A stretch of DNA of 14,893 nt. Origin: Rhodoferax sp. (GTDB lineage Bacteria; Pseudomonadota; Gammaproteobacteria; Burkholderiales; Burkholderiaceae_C). The stretch spans positions 1-14,893 of the forward strand of contig JAQSDS010000416.1 in NCBI GenBank assembly GCA_029946045.1, given 5' to 3'. The notes under the pieces are model-generated. The model did not search any database. It was not told where the DNA came from and saw nothing but the letters and a program-made list of their open reading frames with translations. Below are positions 6,372 to 13,053 of the stretch, piece by piece (the first letter of the stretch is position 1; each line of letters opens with the position of its first letter). The position numbers were made by a program, and so were the translations under genes.

Positions 6372-7835
6372 TCATGATCTCTGAATCCGGTCCAGCAGCG
6401 TGCCATCTGCCCCCAGCAGCGTCACGTCCAGTGGCATCTGGCCCAGCGCGTGGGTGGCGCAGGACAGGCAGGGGTCGTAGGCGCGAATGGCAACTTCGAT
6501 GTGGTTGAGCAGGCCCTCGGTGAGTTCCTGTCCGTCCAGGTAGTCCCGCGCCACCGCGCGTACCGCCTCGTTCATGGCCTGGTTGTTGTGGGTGGTGGAC
6601 ACGATCAGGTTGCAGCGTGTCACCAGGTCATCGTCGCCCACTTCGTAGTCGTGAATCAAGGTGCCGCGCGGCGCCTCGATCATGCCGACGCCGTGGCGCT
6701 GGCGCACGCCGCTGGTGAGCAGGTCGCCTGACAGCAGCGCCGGGTCTGACAGCAGTTCGGCAATGACCTCGACCGCGTGCAGCATCTCGATCATGCGCGC
6801 CCAGTGGTAGGCCAGCGTGGCATGCACTGGCTCGCCCTGGCCCCAGGCAACGAAGGCCTGGCGCTCGAGTTCAGCACGCGCGCTGGGAATGAAGTCGCAG
6901 TTTTGCACCCGGGCCAGCGGCCCCACGCGGTACCAGCCCCGTTGCGCGCCCAGGCTGCGCAGGTAGGGGAACTTCATGTAGCTCCAGGGGCGCACTTCTT
7001 CTTCGATCAGCTCCAGGTAGCGCTGGTCGTCAATCTGGTCAAACAAAATGTGACCTTGGTCGTCACGCACCCGCAGCACACCATCAAACAAATCCATGGC
7101 GCCGTCAGCGCGCACCAGCGACATCAGGTTGGAACGAAAGCTGCCAAAGTTGTTGTACAGCGCCGGGTTTTGCGCATGCAATTGCTTGGCAATGTCCACC
7201 GCATCCTGGGCCCATTGCAGCATTTGGGGCAGCTCGCGTTGCAGGCCGTTGCGCTCTTCCAGTGTCACCAGTTTGTTGATGCCGCCCGGCACGGCGCCGG
7301 TACCGTGGATGCGCTTGCCAGCGGTGACGCGGATGATTTCCTGGCCGAACTTGCGCAGCAAAATGCCTTTTTTGGCGATCTCGGGGTGCGCTTGCGCCAC
7401 GCCCACGATATTGCGCTTGGCGACTTCGGAATCAAAACCAAACAGCAGGTCGGGCGACGACAGGTGAAAGAAGTGCAGCGCATGGGATTGCAGGATTTGC
7501 CCATAGTGCATCAGGCGCCGCACGGCGGTGGCGCTGGCGCTCACCGGCGTGGCGCCCAGCACGCGGTCAAACGCCTTGGCCGCCGCCAGATGGTGCGACA
7601 CCGGGCAAATGCCGCACAGGCGCTGCACCATCACCGGCACCTCCCAGTAGGGACGGCCTTCGATGAATTTCTCGAAGCCCCGGAACTCGACAATGTGCAG
7701 GCGCACTTGCTCGATGTGGTTGTTGGCATCGAGCAGCAGCGTCACCTTGCCATGCCCCTCGACCCGTGACACCGGGTCAATCGCTACCCGGCGCAGGTTT
7801 TCTGGGTGGGCAGCGGTTTCAAGTGCAAAAGTCAT
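6372..7835 (-). CDS. hoxH: NAD-reducing [NiFe] hydrogenase large subunit
   Basis: A 487-residue catalytic subunit that holds the Ni-Fe site and splits or makes H2. ATG 7835 is chosen because it gives the expected N-terminus (IDPVSRVEGHGKV near residues 19-31); the longer frame to 7886 runs into REP sequence. The nickel ligands are C74 and C77 in RLCGICPVSHH and C456 and C459 in DPCLSCATH. H462 is the expected cleavage point for HoxW, leaving a 25-residue C-terminal peptide that is still encoded. Length agrees with Ralstonia HoxH. A full ligand set suggests a working enzyme. The 141-bp gap to hoxY is filled by REP elements. Confidence 0.95.
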   Translation of the reverse strand: MTFALETAAHPENLRRVAIDPVSRVEGHGKVTLLLDANNHIEQVRLHIVEFRGFEKFIEGRPYWEVPVMVQRLCGICPVSHHLAAAKAFDRVLGATPVSASATAVRRLMHYGQILQSHALHFFHLSSPDLLFGFDSEVAKRNIVGVAQAHPEIAKKGILLRKFGQEIIRVTAGKRIHGTGAVPGGINKLVTLEERNGLQRELPQMLQWAQDAVDIAKQLHAQNPALYNNFGSFRSNLMSLVRADGAMDLFDGVLRVRDDQGHILFDQIDDQRYLELIEEEVRPWSYMKFPYLRSLGAQRGWYRVGPLARVQNCDFIPSARAELERQAFVAWGQGEPVHATLAYHWARMIEMLHAVEVIAELLSDPALLSGDLLTSGVRQRHGVGMIEAPRGTLIHDYEVGDDDLVTRCNLIVSTTHNNQAMNEAVRAVARDYLDGQELTEGLLNHIEVAIRAYDPCLSCATHALGQMPLDVTLLGADGTLLDRIQRS

Positions 7836-7860
7836 GAGCTGTCTCTCGAGGCGAAGGCCA

Positions 7861-7966
7861 TCGCGGCGAGGGTGCCGCTCCCACAAAAAACGCGACGGCT
7901 TTCGGGGGTGGGTGTCGCCCCCACAACGCGGCCGACGATTTTGTAGGAGGCCCGCCCTCGGGCCGA
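7861..7966. repeat. Pair of inverted REP elements between hoxY and hoxH
   Basis: The first element faces minus: GCGGCG (7863-7868), loop AGGG, TGCCGC (7873-7878), then TCCCACA. The second faces plus: TTGTAGGA head, GGCCCG (7949-7954), loop CCCT, CGGGCC (7959-7964). They are the same two stem classes found at 6213-6266 but with orientations swapped. A third GTGGGGGCGAC-like head, read on minus, sits between them (about 7908-7926). The pair lies inside the hox mRNA just before hoxH. Confidence 0.8.
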
Positions 7967-7976
7967 TGGAGGTCTG

Positions 7977-8555
7977 TTAGTCATAGTGAATGAGTCCATG
8001 CCCCAGTTGCGGCGTGCGGCCCGCCAGCAGGTCGGTTAGAAACGACCAGATGGCGTCGGCGCTGGGCGGGCAGCCGGGCAGAAAATAGTCTACGTGCACC
8101 ACCTCGTGAATCGGGTGCACATGGTTCAGCGGTAGCGGCAGCTCGGGGTCGTTGGGCACCTGGCTGCCGGCCACCGTGCCGCTGTGGCTGCAATACACAT
8201 CGCACAGCATCTGGCCCACGTCGCGCTGGTTGCGCTGTGCCGGCAAGCCCCCGTTGATGGCACAGGCACCCACCGCCACCAGCGTCTTGCAGTGCGCCCG
8301 AAACTCACGCAGCACCTGCACGTTCTCGGTGTTGCACAGCCCGCCTTCAATCAGGCCAATGTCGCAGCGGCCAACGGCTTTGATGTCGGTCAGCGGCGAG
8401 CGGTCAAATTCAATGTGTTCCAGCAGTTCCAGCAGGCGCTCGTCGATGTCGAGGATCGACATATGGCAGCCAAAACAGCCCGCCAGCGACACCGTGGCAA
8501 CCTTGAGTTTGCGTGGCGCGTGCAGTGGCAGGGCGCCGTTGTCAATCGTCGTCAT
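7977..8555 (-). CDS. hoxY: NAD-reducing [NiFe] hydrogenase small subunit
   Basis: A 192-residue subunit that carries the proximal [4Fe-4S] cluster between HoxH and the HoxFU diaphorase. Likely ligands are C27 and C30 (LAGCFGCHMS), C98 (VGACAINGG) and C162 (LPGCPPSAD). EGGLCNTENVQVLREFR (70-86) is typical of the HoxY/HydD family. ATG 8555 overlaps the hoxU stop by 4 bp. The protein lacks a Tat signal peptide and the C-terminal cluster domain of membrane hydrogenases, so it is the cytoplasmic type. Confidence 0.95.
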   Translation of the reverse strand: MTTIDNGALPLHAPRKLKVATVSLAGCFGCHMSILDIDERLLELLEHIEFDRSPLTDIKAVGRCDIGLIEGGLCNTENVQVLREFRAHCKTLVAVGACAINGGLPAQRNQRDVGQMLCDVYCSHSGTVAGSQVPNDPELPLPLNHVHPIHEVVHVDYFLPGCPPSADAIWSFLTDLLAGRTPQLGHGLIHYD

Positions 8556-9274
8556 GGCGTGTCGTCCTGCGACACCGGTTGGCTGTCAAAGCGCCTTTGG
8601 CCAATCGGAATGACAAAGCCGCGACGCTTGGGCAGGATGGCGCCCACCGGGCAGATGGTGGCGGCGTGGTCGGTGGCCTCGATGGCGCTGTCGCCCAGCA
8701 GGCCGTTGTTGCTGTTGACCAGCAAATGCGAGGCCACACCGCGCCCGCCCATGTCAAACACGTGCTTGCCCTCTTGTGCACTGGCGCGCACGCACAGGCC
8801 GCACAAAATGCAGCGGTTCAGGTCCAGCAGCAGGTCGGGGTGGCTGGCGTCGACCCGACGGTTCGGGTAGAACTCTTCAAAATGCGGGCCTTCCATGCCC
8901 ATCTGGTAAGCGGTGGCCTGCAGCAGGCAGTTGCCACTTTTTTCGCAGGAGGGGCAAAAATGGTTGCCCTCGACAAACAGCATTTGCAGCAGCGTTTTGC
9001 GCTGGGCGTTGAGTTCGGGGGTGTCGCTTTCGACCTCCTGGCCGCTGCTGGCCTGAATGGTGCAGGCGGCGCCGGTGCGGCCATTGACCTTGACCGTGCA
9101 CAGCCGGCAGGAGCCATGGGCAGCAAAGTCGGGGTGCCAGCACAGGTGCGGAATGTAATGCCCGGCGCGGCGGGCGGCCTGCAGCAGGGTGTCGCCCGGG
9201 CCAAATTCGACTTCCTGGCCATCGAGCGAAAACGTGCCCGGGCTCAGGGCGTCGATACGGTGCTCGGTGCTCAT
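8552..9274 (-). CDS. hoxU: NAD-reducing hydrogenase diaphorase subunit, NuoG N-terminal-like
   Basis: A 240-residue iron-sulfur protein linking HoxF to HoxY. The ligand sets are all visible: a [2Fe-2S] set C45, C56, C59, C71; the His-Cys set H105, C107, C110, C116 in NHFCPSCEKSGNC; and a [4Fe-4S] set C155, C158, C161 (RCILCGLC) with C208 (ATICPVGA). The start ATG 9274 overlaps the hoxF stop by 4 bp, so translation is probably coupled. Length and domain order match Ralstonia-type HoxU. Confidence 0.95.
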   Translation of the reverse strand: MSTEHRIDALSPGTFSLDGQEVEFGPGDTLLQAARRAGHYIPHLCWHPDFAAHGSCRLCTVKVNGRTGAACTIQASSGQEVESDTPELNAQRKTLLQMLFVEGNHFCPSCEKSGNCLLQATAYQMGMEGPHFEEFYPNRRVDASHPDLLLDLNRCILCGLCVRASAQEGKHVFDMGGRGVASHLLVNSNNGLLGDSAIEATDHAATICPVGAILPKRRGFVIPIGQRRFDSQPVSQDDTP

Positions 9275-11073
9275 TCAAAGTTCTCCAGATGCGCGCCGCT
9301 GTCATTGCGCCCGGTGGCGCGCCGCGCTTGCGAAAGTTCGGCGTCCATATCAAAACCTGCAATAAAGTGCAGCGATTTCAAATGCTGCTCGTAGGCCGGG
9401 CGGAACTTGGCGATGGTGTCGCGCAACGGGTTGCAGGCCCCGGCGCCCAGGCCGCAGTGGGTGGCGCCGTGCATCAATTTGTCGAGCTCGAACAGCACCT
9501 GGATGTCGGCACTCGACCCATAACCACGCTTGAGTTTGTCCATCTGGCGCACCACCAGTTCGGTGCCGACACGGCAGGGCGTGCAAAAGCCGCAGCTCTC
9601 GTGGGCAAAAAAGTGGGCAAAGTTGCGCGCCACTTCAAACATGTCGCGGCGGCGGTCAAACACCATGAAAGCACCCGCCGTGGGTACATCTTCAAAACCG
9701 ATGCGACGGTCAAATTCGAGCGCCGACAGGCACACGCCCGACGGGCCGCCCACCTGCACCGCCTGGGTGTCGCGTGCGCCGCAGTCTTCCAAAATGCGCC
9801 CAACGCGGGTGCCAAACGGGTACTCGTAAATGCCGGGGCGTTCGCAGTCACCCGAGACCGAGTGGATCTTGGTACCGGTCGATTGGGCTGTGCCAATGCG
9901 CGCCCACCAGTCGCCGCCGTGCACGGCAATGTGGGTCACGGCGCAGAAGGTCTCGACGTTGTTGACGGTGGTGGGCTGGCCGAGGTAGCCGTGCTCCACC
10001 GGAAAAGGCGGGCGAATGCGCGGGACGCCTTCGAGCGACTCAATCAGTGCCGACTCTTCGCCACAGACATAAGCGCCGGCGCCCACATGGATGGTGATGT
10101 CAAAGTCAAAACCGGCTTTGCCCTGGATGGCACGGCCCAGCAGGTTTTGCTCGCGTCGGCGCTGCAACACCGCTTGCAGGTGGTCGAGCAGGTAACGGTA
10201 TTCGCCGCGCAGGTACACCAGTCCCTGGTTAGCGCCCACGACCCAGGCCGCGATGCTCATGCCCTCGAACAGGGTGTCGGCGTAGCTGGTCAGCAGCACC
10301 CGGTCCTTGAAGGTGCCGGGCTCGCCTTCGTCGGCGTTACAGACCACGTAATGTGTTTGCCCTGGGGCGTTGCGGCACAGTTGCCATTTGGTGCCGGTGG
10401 CATAACCGGCGCCGCCCCGGCCGCGCAGTTTGGAGCGTTTCAGGTCGTCGAGCATGGCCTGGGGCGAACGTGCCAGGGCGGCTGCAAGGGCTGCACCGGG
10501 CGCTGCTTGCATGCCCAGCTTGATATCAGCCAAGCGAATCTGGTCGTCGACCTGCGACCATTCCGGGGGCCATTGTGCCGGCGGTAGCTGCTGTTCAATC
10601 AGGTCGGCCATTTGCACGATGCGCTCAGGCGTCAGCCGGGTGAGCACCTGGTGGTGGTTGATGAGCACCGCCGGCCCCTGGTCGCACAGTCCGGTGCAAG
10701 AGCTGGTGCTCACACTGACGCGGCCATCGGCGCGCATCTGGTCGGGTGCCACCTTCAGTAGCGCGCACAATTGCCGCAACAAGGCTTCGCTGCCCAGCAT
10801 GCGGTCGGTGATGTTGTCGCTGAACAGCACGCGGTAGCTGCCCACCGGCTCGACGTGAAAAAACCTGTAGAAATCTGCGACCCCCTGCACATGGGCCAGC
10901 GTCAGGTTCAAGGCTGTGGCCAGGTGACGCAGGGCAGGTCGTGGCAACCAGCCGGCCGTGGCCTGAAATTCGCGCAGGATTTGAACCAGGGCATGAGGAT
11001 CGCTGCCATGGCGCTGCAACAGGGACTGAAGTTCAGACACCAATGGCGCAGGCAAGGGCGAATTTGCGATCAT
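9271..11073 (-). CDS. hoxF: NAD-reducing hydrogenase diaphorase subunit, NuoE-NuoF-like fusion
   Basis: A 600-residue flavoprotein from ATG 11073; TTG 11094 is an alternative 21 bp upstream. Residues 1 to about 160 are NuoE-like, and the rest is NuoF-like. FMN and NAD binding are indicated by LRGRGGAGYATGTKW (217-231), CNADEGEPGTFKDR (from 245) and GAGAYVCGEESALIESLEG. The NuoF cluster ligands are C494, C497, C500 and C540. In the NuoE-like part only C126-x3-C130 is present; the first pair of the usual motif is replaced by S85-x4-D90. The subunit exchanges electrons with NAD(H). It is the first gene of the operon; its ribosome binding site is weak, and TATATT 15 bp before the ATG could be a -10 element. 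Confidence 0.94.
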   Translation of the reverse strand: MIANSPLPAPLVSELQSLLQRHGSDPHALVQILREFQATAGWLPRPALRHLATALNLTLAHVQGVADFYRFFHVEPVGSYRVLFSDNITDRMLGSEALLRQLCALLKVAPDQMRADGRVSVSTSSCTGLCDQGPAVLINHHQVLTRLTPERIVQMADLIEQQLPPAQWPPEWSQVDDQIRLADIKLGMQAAPGAALAAALARSPQAMLDDLKRSKLRGRGGAGYATGTKWQLCRNAPGQTHYVVCNADEGEPGTFKDRVLLTSYADTLFEGMSIAAWVVGANQGLVYLRGEYRYLLDHLQAVLQRRREQNLLGRAIQGKAGFDFDITIHVGAGAYVCGEESALIESLEGVPRIRPPFPVEHGYLGQPTTVNNVETFCAVTHIAVHGGDWWARIGTAQSTGTKIHSVSGDCERPGIYEYPFGTRVGRILEDCGARDTQAVQVGGPSGVCLSALEFDRRIGFEDVPTAGAFMVFDRRRDMFEVARNFAHFFAHESCGFCTPCRVGTELVVRQMDKLKRGYGSSADIQVLFELDKLMHGATHCGLGAGACNPLRDTIAKFRPAYEQHLKSLHFIAGFDMDAELSQARRATGRNDSGAHLENFE

Positions 11074-11114
11074 GTCCAGCAATATAGCGCACAAATTTAC
11101 AATGCATCTGATCA

Positions 11115-11216
11115 GTTGGGGTCAGAGCACGTCGCTTCGTGAGTGGTCTGACCCGCAAAGGATCAAGTTAGTTGGGGTCAGAGCACGTCGCTTCGCGAGT
11201 GGTCTGACCCGCAAAG
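11115..11216. repeat. Two direct copies of a 46-bp imperfect palindrome in the hoxF/coq7 promoter region
   Basis: Copies lie at 11115-11160 and 11171-11216 with a period of 56 bp and a single difference (T/C). Each holds GGGTCAGA ... TCTGACCC, which extends to an imperfect 12-bp stem (11 of 12 pairs), and within its loop a shorter CACG/CGTG or CACG/CGCG arm pair. Both keep the same GTTGG lead and GCAAAG tail. I recall similar GGGGTCAGA palindromes scattered in proteobacterial genomes, but no family is assigned here. The repeats occupy most of the divergent hoxF/coq7 region, which otherwise holds no gene. Confidence 0.85.
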
Positions 11217-11243
11217 CATTAGATCAACAAAACGGGAATAACC

Positions 11244-11864
11244 ATGATGGATCGATTTTTAAGCACGGTGGATGACGCTTTGCGCACCGTGTTTGCCCAG
11301 CACCGCGGCACCCAGGCCTGCCCGACTGTGCCAGGGGATGCCACTGAGCTCTCGGAGCGCGATAAAAAAGAAGCGGGTGCGCTGATGCGCGTCAACCATG
11401 TGGGCGAGGTGTGCGCCCAGGCGCTGTATACCGCGCAGGCCTTTGCCACCAAAAACGAAGCGCTGCGGGCCCATTTTCAAAAAGCCAGTGCCGAGGAAAC
11501 CAACCATCTGGCCTGGACCGAGCAGCGCCTGAAAGAACTGGGCGACCGCCCCTCGCTGCTCAACCCGCTGTGGTACGCCGGTGCCTTTGGTATTGGTTTG
11601 CTGGCGGGCAGGCTGGGCGACAAGGTGAGTCTGGGCTTTGTCGTGGAGACCGAAAACCAGGTGGAAGCGCATCTGGAAAGCCACCTTGACCGTTTGCCCA
11701 GTGGTGACCATGCCTCCCGCGCCATCGTGGCGCAAATGAAGGACGACGAGGCGCGTCACGCGCTGGACGCCAAAGAGCTGGGCGCGATTGACCTGCCACC
11801 GCCAGTCAAAGGCCTGATGGCCGCCGCGGCCAAAGTCATGACCACCGTGGCGCACCGCATTTGA
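11244..11864 (+). CDS. coq7: Demethoxyubiquinone hydroxylase, Coq7 family
   Basis: A 206-residue membrane-associated diiron monooxygenase that hydroxylates the 2-polyprenyl-3-methyl-6-methoxy-benzoquinol intermediate of ubiquinone synthesis, an O2-dependent step. Probable iron ligands are E55 (NHVGE), E85-x2-H88 (AEETNH), a glutamate in ETENQVEAH (E137 or E141) and E169-x2-H172 (DDEARH). The hydrophobic stretch near 110-124 fits its membrane-contacting helix. Two adjacent ATGs (11244 and 11247) are possible; GGGA lies seven bases before the first. It is divergent from hoxF and convergent with the osmC-like gene. Confidence 0.93.
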   Translation: MMDRFLSTVDDALRTVFAQHRGTQACPTVPGDATELSERDKKEAGALMRVNHVGEVCAQALYTAQAFATKNEALRAHFQKASAEETNHLAWTEQRLKELGDRPSLLNPLWYAGAFGIGLLAGRLGDKVSLGFVVETENQVEAHLESHLDRLPSGDHASRAIVAQMKDDEARHALDAKELGAIDLPPPVKGLMAAAAKVMTTVAHRI

Positions 11865-11872
11865 TCAGGCCC

Positions 11873-11911
11873 GGCTCCCACAGGGCAGGCCTCCACAAAG
11901 GCAGGCTCTCA
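11873..11911 (-). repeat. Degenerate REP-head fragments between coq7 and osmC
   Basis: Two imperfect units, GGCTCCCACAGGGCAGG (11873-11889) and CCTCCACAAAGGCAGG (11890-11905), resemble the 18-bp units at 6265-6366. They lie between the convergent stop codons of coq7 and the osmC-like gene. No complete hairpin remains. Confidence 0.6.
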
Positions 11912-11922
11912 CTGGCTGATTT

Positions 11923-12372
11923 TCAGGCCTCCAGCACCTCGAAACTGGTGGTGATTTCTGCGGTTTTTCCCAGCATGACGCTGGCTGAGCAGTATTTGTC
12001 GTGGCTCATGGCGATGGCGCGCTCCACGGCGGTGGCGGGCACGCTCTTGCCGGTCACCGTGAAATGCATGTTGATTTTGGTGAACACCTTGGGGTCCACG
12101 TCAGCGCGGTCGGCTTCGAGCTTGACGCTGCAGCCGCGCACGTCGTGGCGTCCGCGTTTGAGGATCAGCACCACGTCATAGGCGGTGCAGCCGCCGGCAC
12201 CGGCCAGCAAGGTTTCCATCGGGCGTGGCGCCAGGTTCTGGCCACCGTTTTCGGGTTTGGCGGCATCGGGTGCGCCGTCCATCACCAAGGTGTGGCCGCT
12301 GCCGGTTTCGGCCACAAAACCCATGCCCGAACGCGTCCCCAAGGCGCCGGTCCAACTCACTGTGCATTCCAT
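11923..12372 (-). CDS. OsmC/Ohr-superfamily protein (YhfA-like)
   Basis: A 149-residue protein from ATG 12372. An ATG three codons earlier (12381) is possible, but AAAGGA (12386-12381) is eight bases from the second ATG and touches the first, so the shorter form is preferred. The family's two redox cysteines are C62 (GAGGCTAYDVV) and C127 (SHDKYCSASVML). OsmC/Ohr proteins reduce organic hydroperoxides with such a thiol pair; members of this YhfA-like branch have less clear substrates. It is a single gene, convergent with coq7 and divergent from the toxin-antitoxin pair. Confidence 0.88.
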   Translation of the reverse strand: MECTVSWTGALGTRSGMGFVAETGSGHTLVMDGAPDAAKPENGGQNLAPRPMETLLAGAGGCTAYDVVLILKRGRHDVRGCSVKLEADRADVDPKVFTKINMHFTVTGKSVPATAVERAIAMSHDKYCSASVMLGKTAEITTSFEVLEA

Positions 12373-12451
12373 GTCAAGCATCCTTTGGTTGAAAAAGCGT
12401 CATTGTGCATGAAGCCCGTATGACTGCTTCGTGCTTTAATTAGCGCCATAT

Positions 12452-12473
12452 AAAATGCTTTATAAAACATTTT
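12452..12473. promoter_or_regulatory. Palindromic operator before the toxin-antitoxin pair
   Basis: A 22-bp palindrome centred at 12462.5 has arms AAAATG (12452-12457) and CATTTT (12468-12473) around a perfect core TTTATAAA (12459-12466). Only one base pair position breaks symmetry. It lies 12 bp before the antitoxin start and overlaps TATAAA-like -10 sequence. It fits the site where a Phd/YefM antitoxin, alone or with its toxin, represses its own promoter. Confidence 0.6.
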
Positions 12474-12484
12474 TAGGATCTGCC

Positions 12485-12730
12485 ATGGATACTGTCCTTT
12501 CCCATTTTGCGGTGAGTGTGACTGAGCTCAAACGCAACTATGCCGATATTTTGAAGCAGGCTGACGATGCGCCAGTGGCTGTGCTCAACCACAATCGCCC
12601 TGAGGCTTACCTGCTTCCCGCCAGCCATTACGAGCGCCTGATGGCTTACCTCGAAGACCTGGAAGACGCCAAACTGGTGCGCGAACGCGCGGACGGACCG
12701 TTTGTTGAGGTGCGTCTTGCCGACCTATAA
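12485..12730 (+). CDS. Type II antitoxin, Phd/YefM family
   Basis: An 81-residue protein from ATG 12485, with AGGA (12475-12478) six bases upstream; an in-frame ATG at 12455 has no ribosome binding site and lies in the operator. VSVTELKRNYADILKQADDAPVAVLNHNRPEAYLLP-type sequence (residues 10-45, broken here for brevity) is the Phd/YefM DNA-binding fold. The C-terminal helix and tail (YERLMAYLEDLEDAKLVRE) would bind and block the toxin. It overlaps the toxin gene by 14 bp. Confidence 0.9.
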   Translation: MDTVLSHFAVSVTELKRNYADILKQADDAPVAVLNHNRPEAYLLPASHYERLMAYLEDLEDAKLVRERADGPFVEVRLADL

Positions 12731-13004
12731 GCTTCGCTTTCATGAGCTCGCCTGGCGTGAATGGCAACAGCTCGACGCCAGCGTACGCGAGCCTTTCAAG
12801 AAGAAACTGGCAGAGCGCCTGTTGCATCCCCGTGTGACGTCCTCTGCCTTGCACGGCATGCCCGACTGCTACAAAATAAAATTGCACAGTGTTGGTTACC
12901 GTCTGGTCTACCGCGTGGATGATGCCGAGATTTTTGTCTCTGTCATTGCTGCAGGCAAGCGTGAAAAAAACAGGGTTTACCGCAGCGCGTTGCAGCGTCT
13001 TTGA
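12717..13004 (+). CDS. Type II toxin, RelE/StbE family mRNA interferase
   Basis: A 95-residue protein. TTG 12717 is preferred: GAGG (12707-12710) sits six bases upstream and the product then begins MPTYKLRFHE, as RelE proteins usually do; TTG 12702 or 12705 are the alternatives. Residues K53, K55, R62, R82 and Y88 line up, one position shifted, with the catalytic K52, K54, R61, R81 and Y87 of E. coli RelE, so the toxin looks intact. RelE cleaves mRNA on the ribosome. The overlap with the antitoxin gene suggests translational coupling. Confidence 0.88.
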   Translation: MPTYKLRFHELAWREWQQLDASVREPFKKKLAERLLHPRVTSSALHGMPDCYKIKLHSVGYRLVYRVDDAEIFVSVIAAGKREKNRVYRSALQRL

Positions 13005-13053
13005 GCCCACCCAATCCAGTCCTTTAATTTCTTTATCCCTCAAACCCATATTT

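Noticed and set aside
5926..6508. Plus-strand open frames with repeated LWERRLVGA-like peptide, and minus-strand frames with APTRRRSHK-like peptide
   Set aside because: They are translations of the 16-bp REP-derived array; a period not divisible by three keeps all frames open. No start signals or family likeness.
9289..10587. Long plus-strand open frame (432 codons) opposite hoxF
   Set aside because: Shadow of the high-GC hoxF coding strand; composition rich in H, A, V, Q and no recognisable domain. The same applies to long antisense frames at 396-1358, 2063-3052, 6777-7769 and 13456-14472.
12889..13053. Upstream extension of ilvA through the toxin gene
   Set aside because: This part is an out-of-frame reading of the toxin gene, and IlvA homologues begin near MNATTRT/LTPADYLKKIL.
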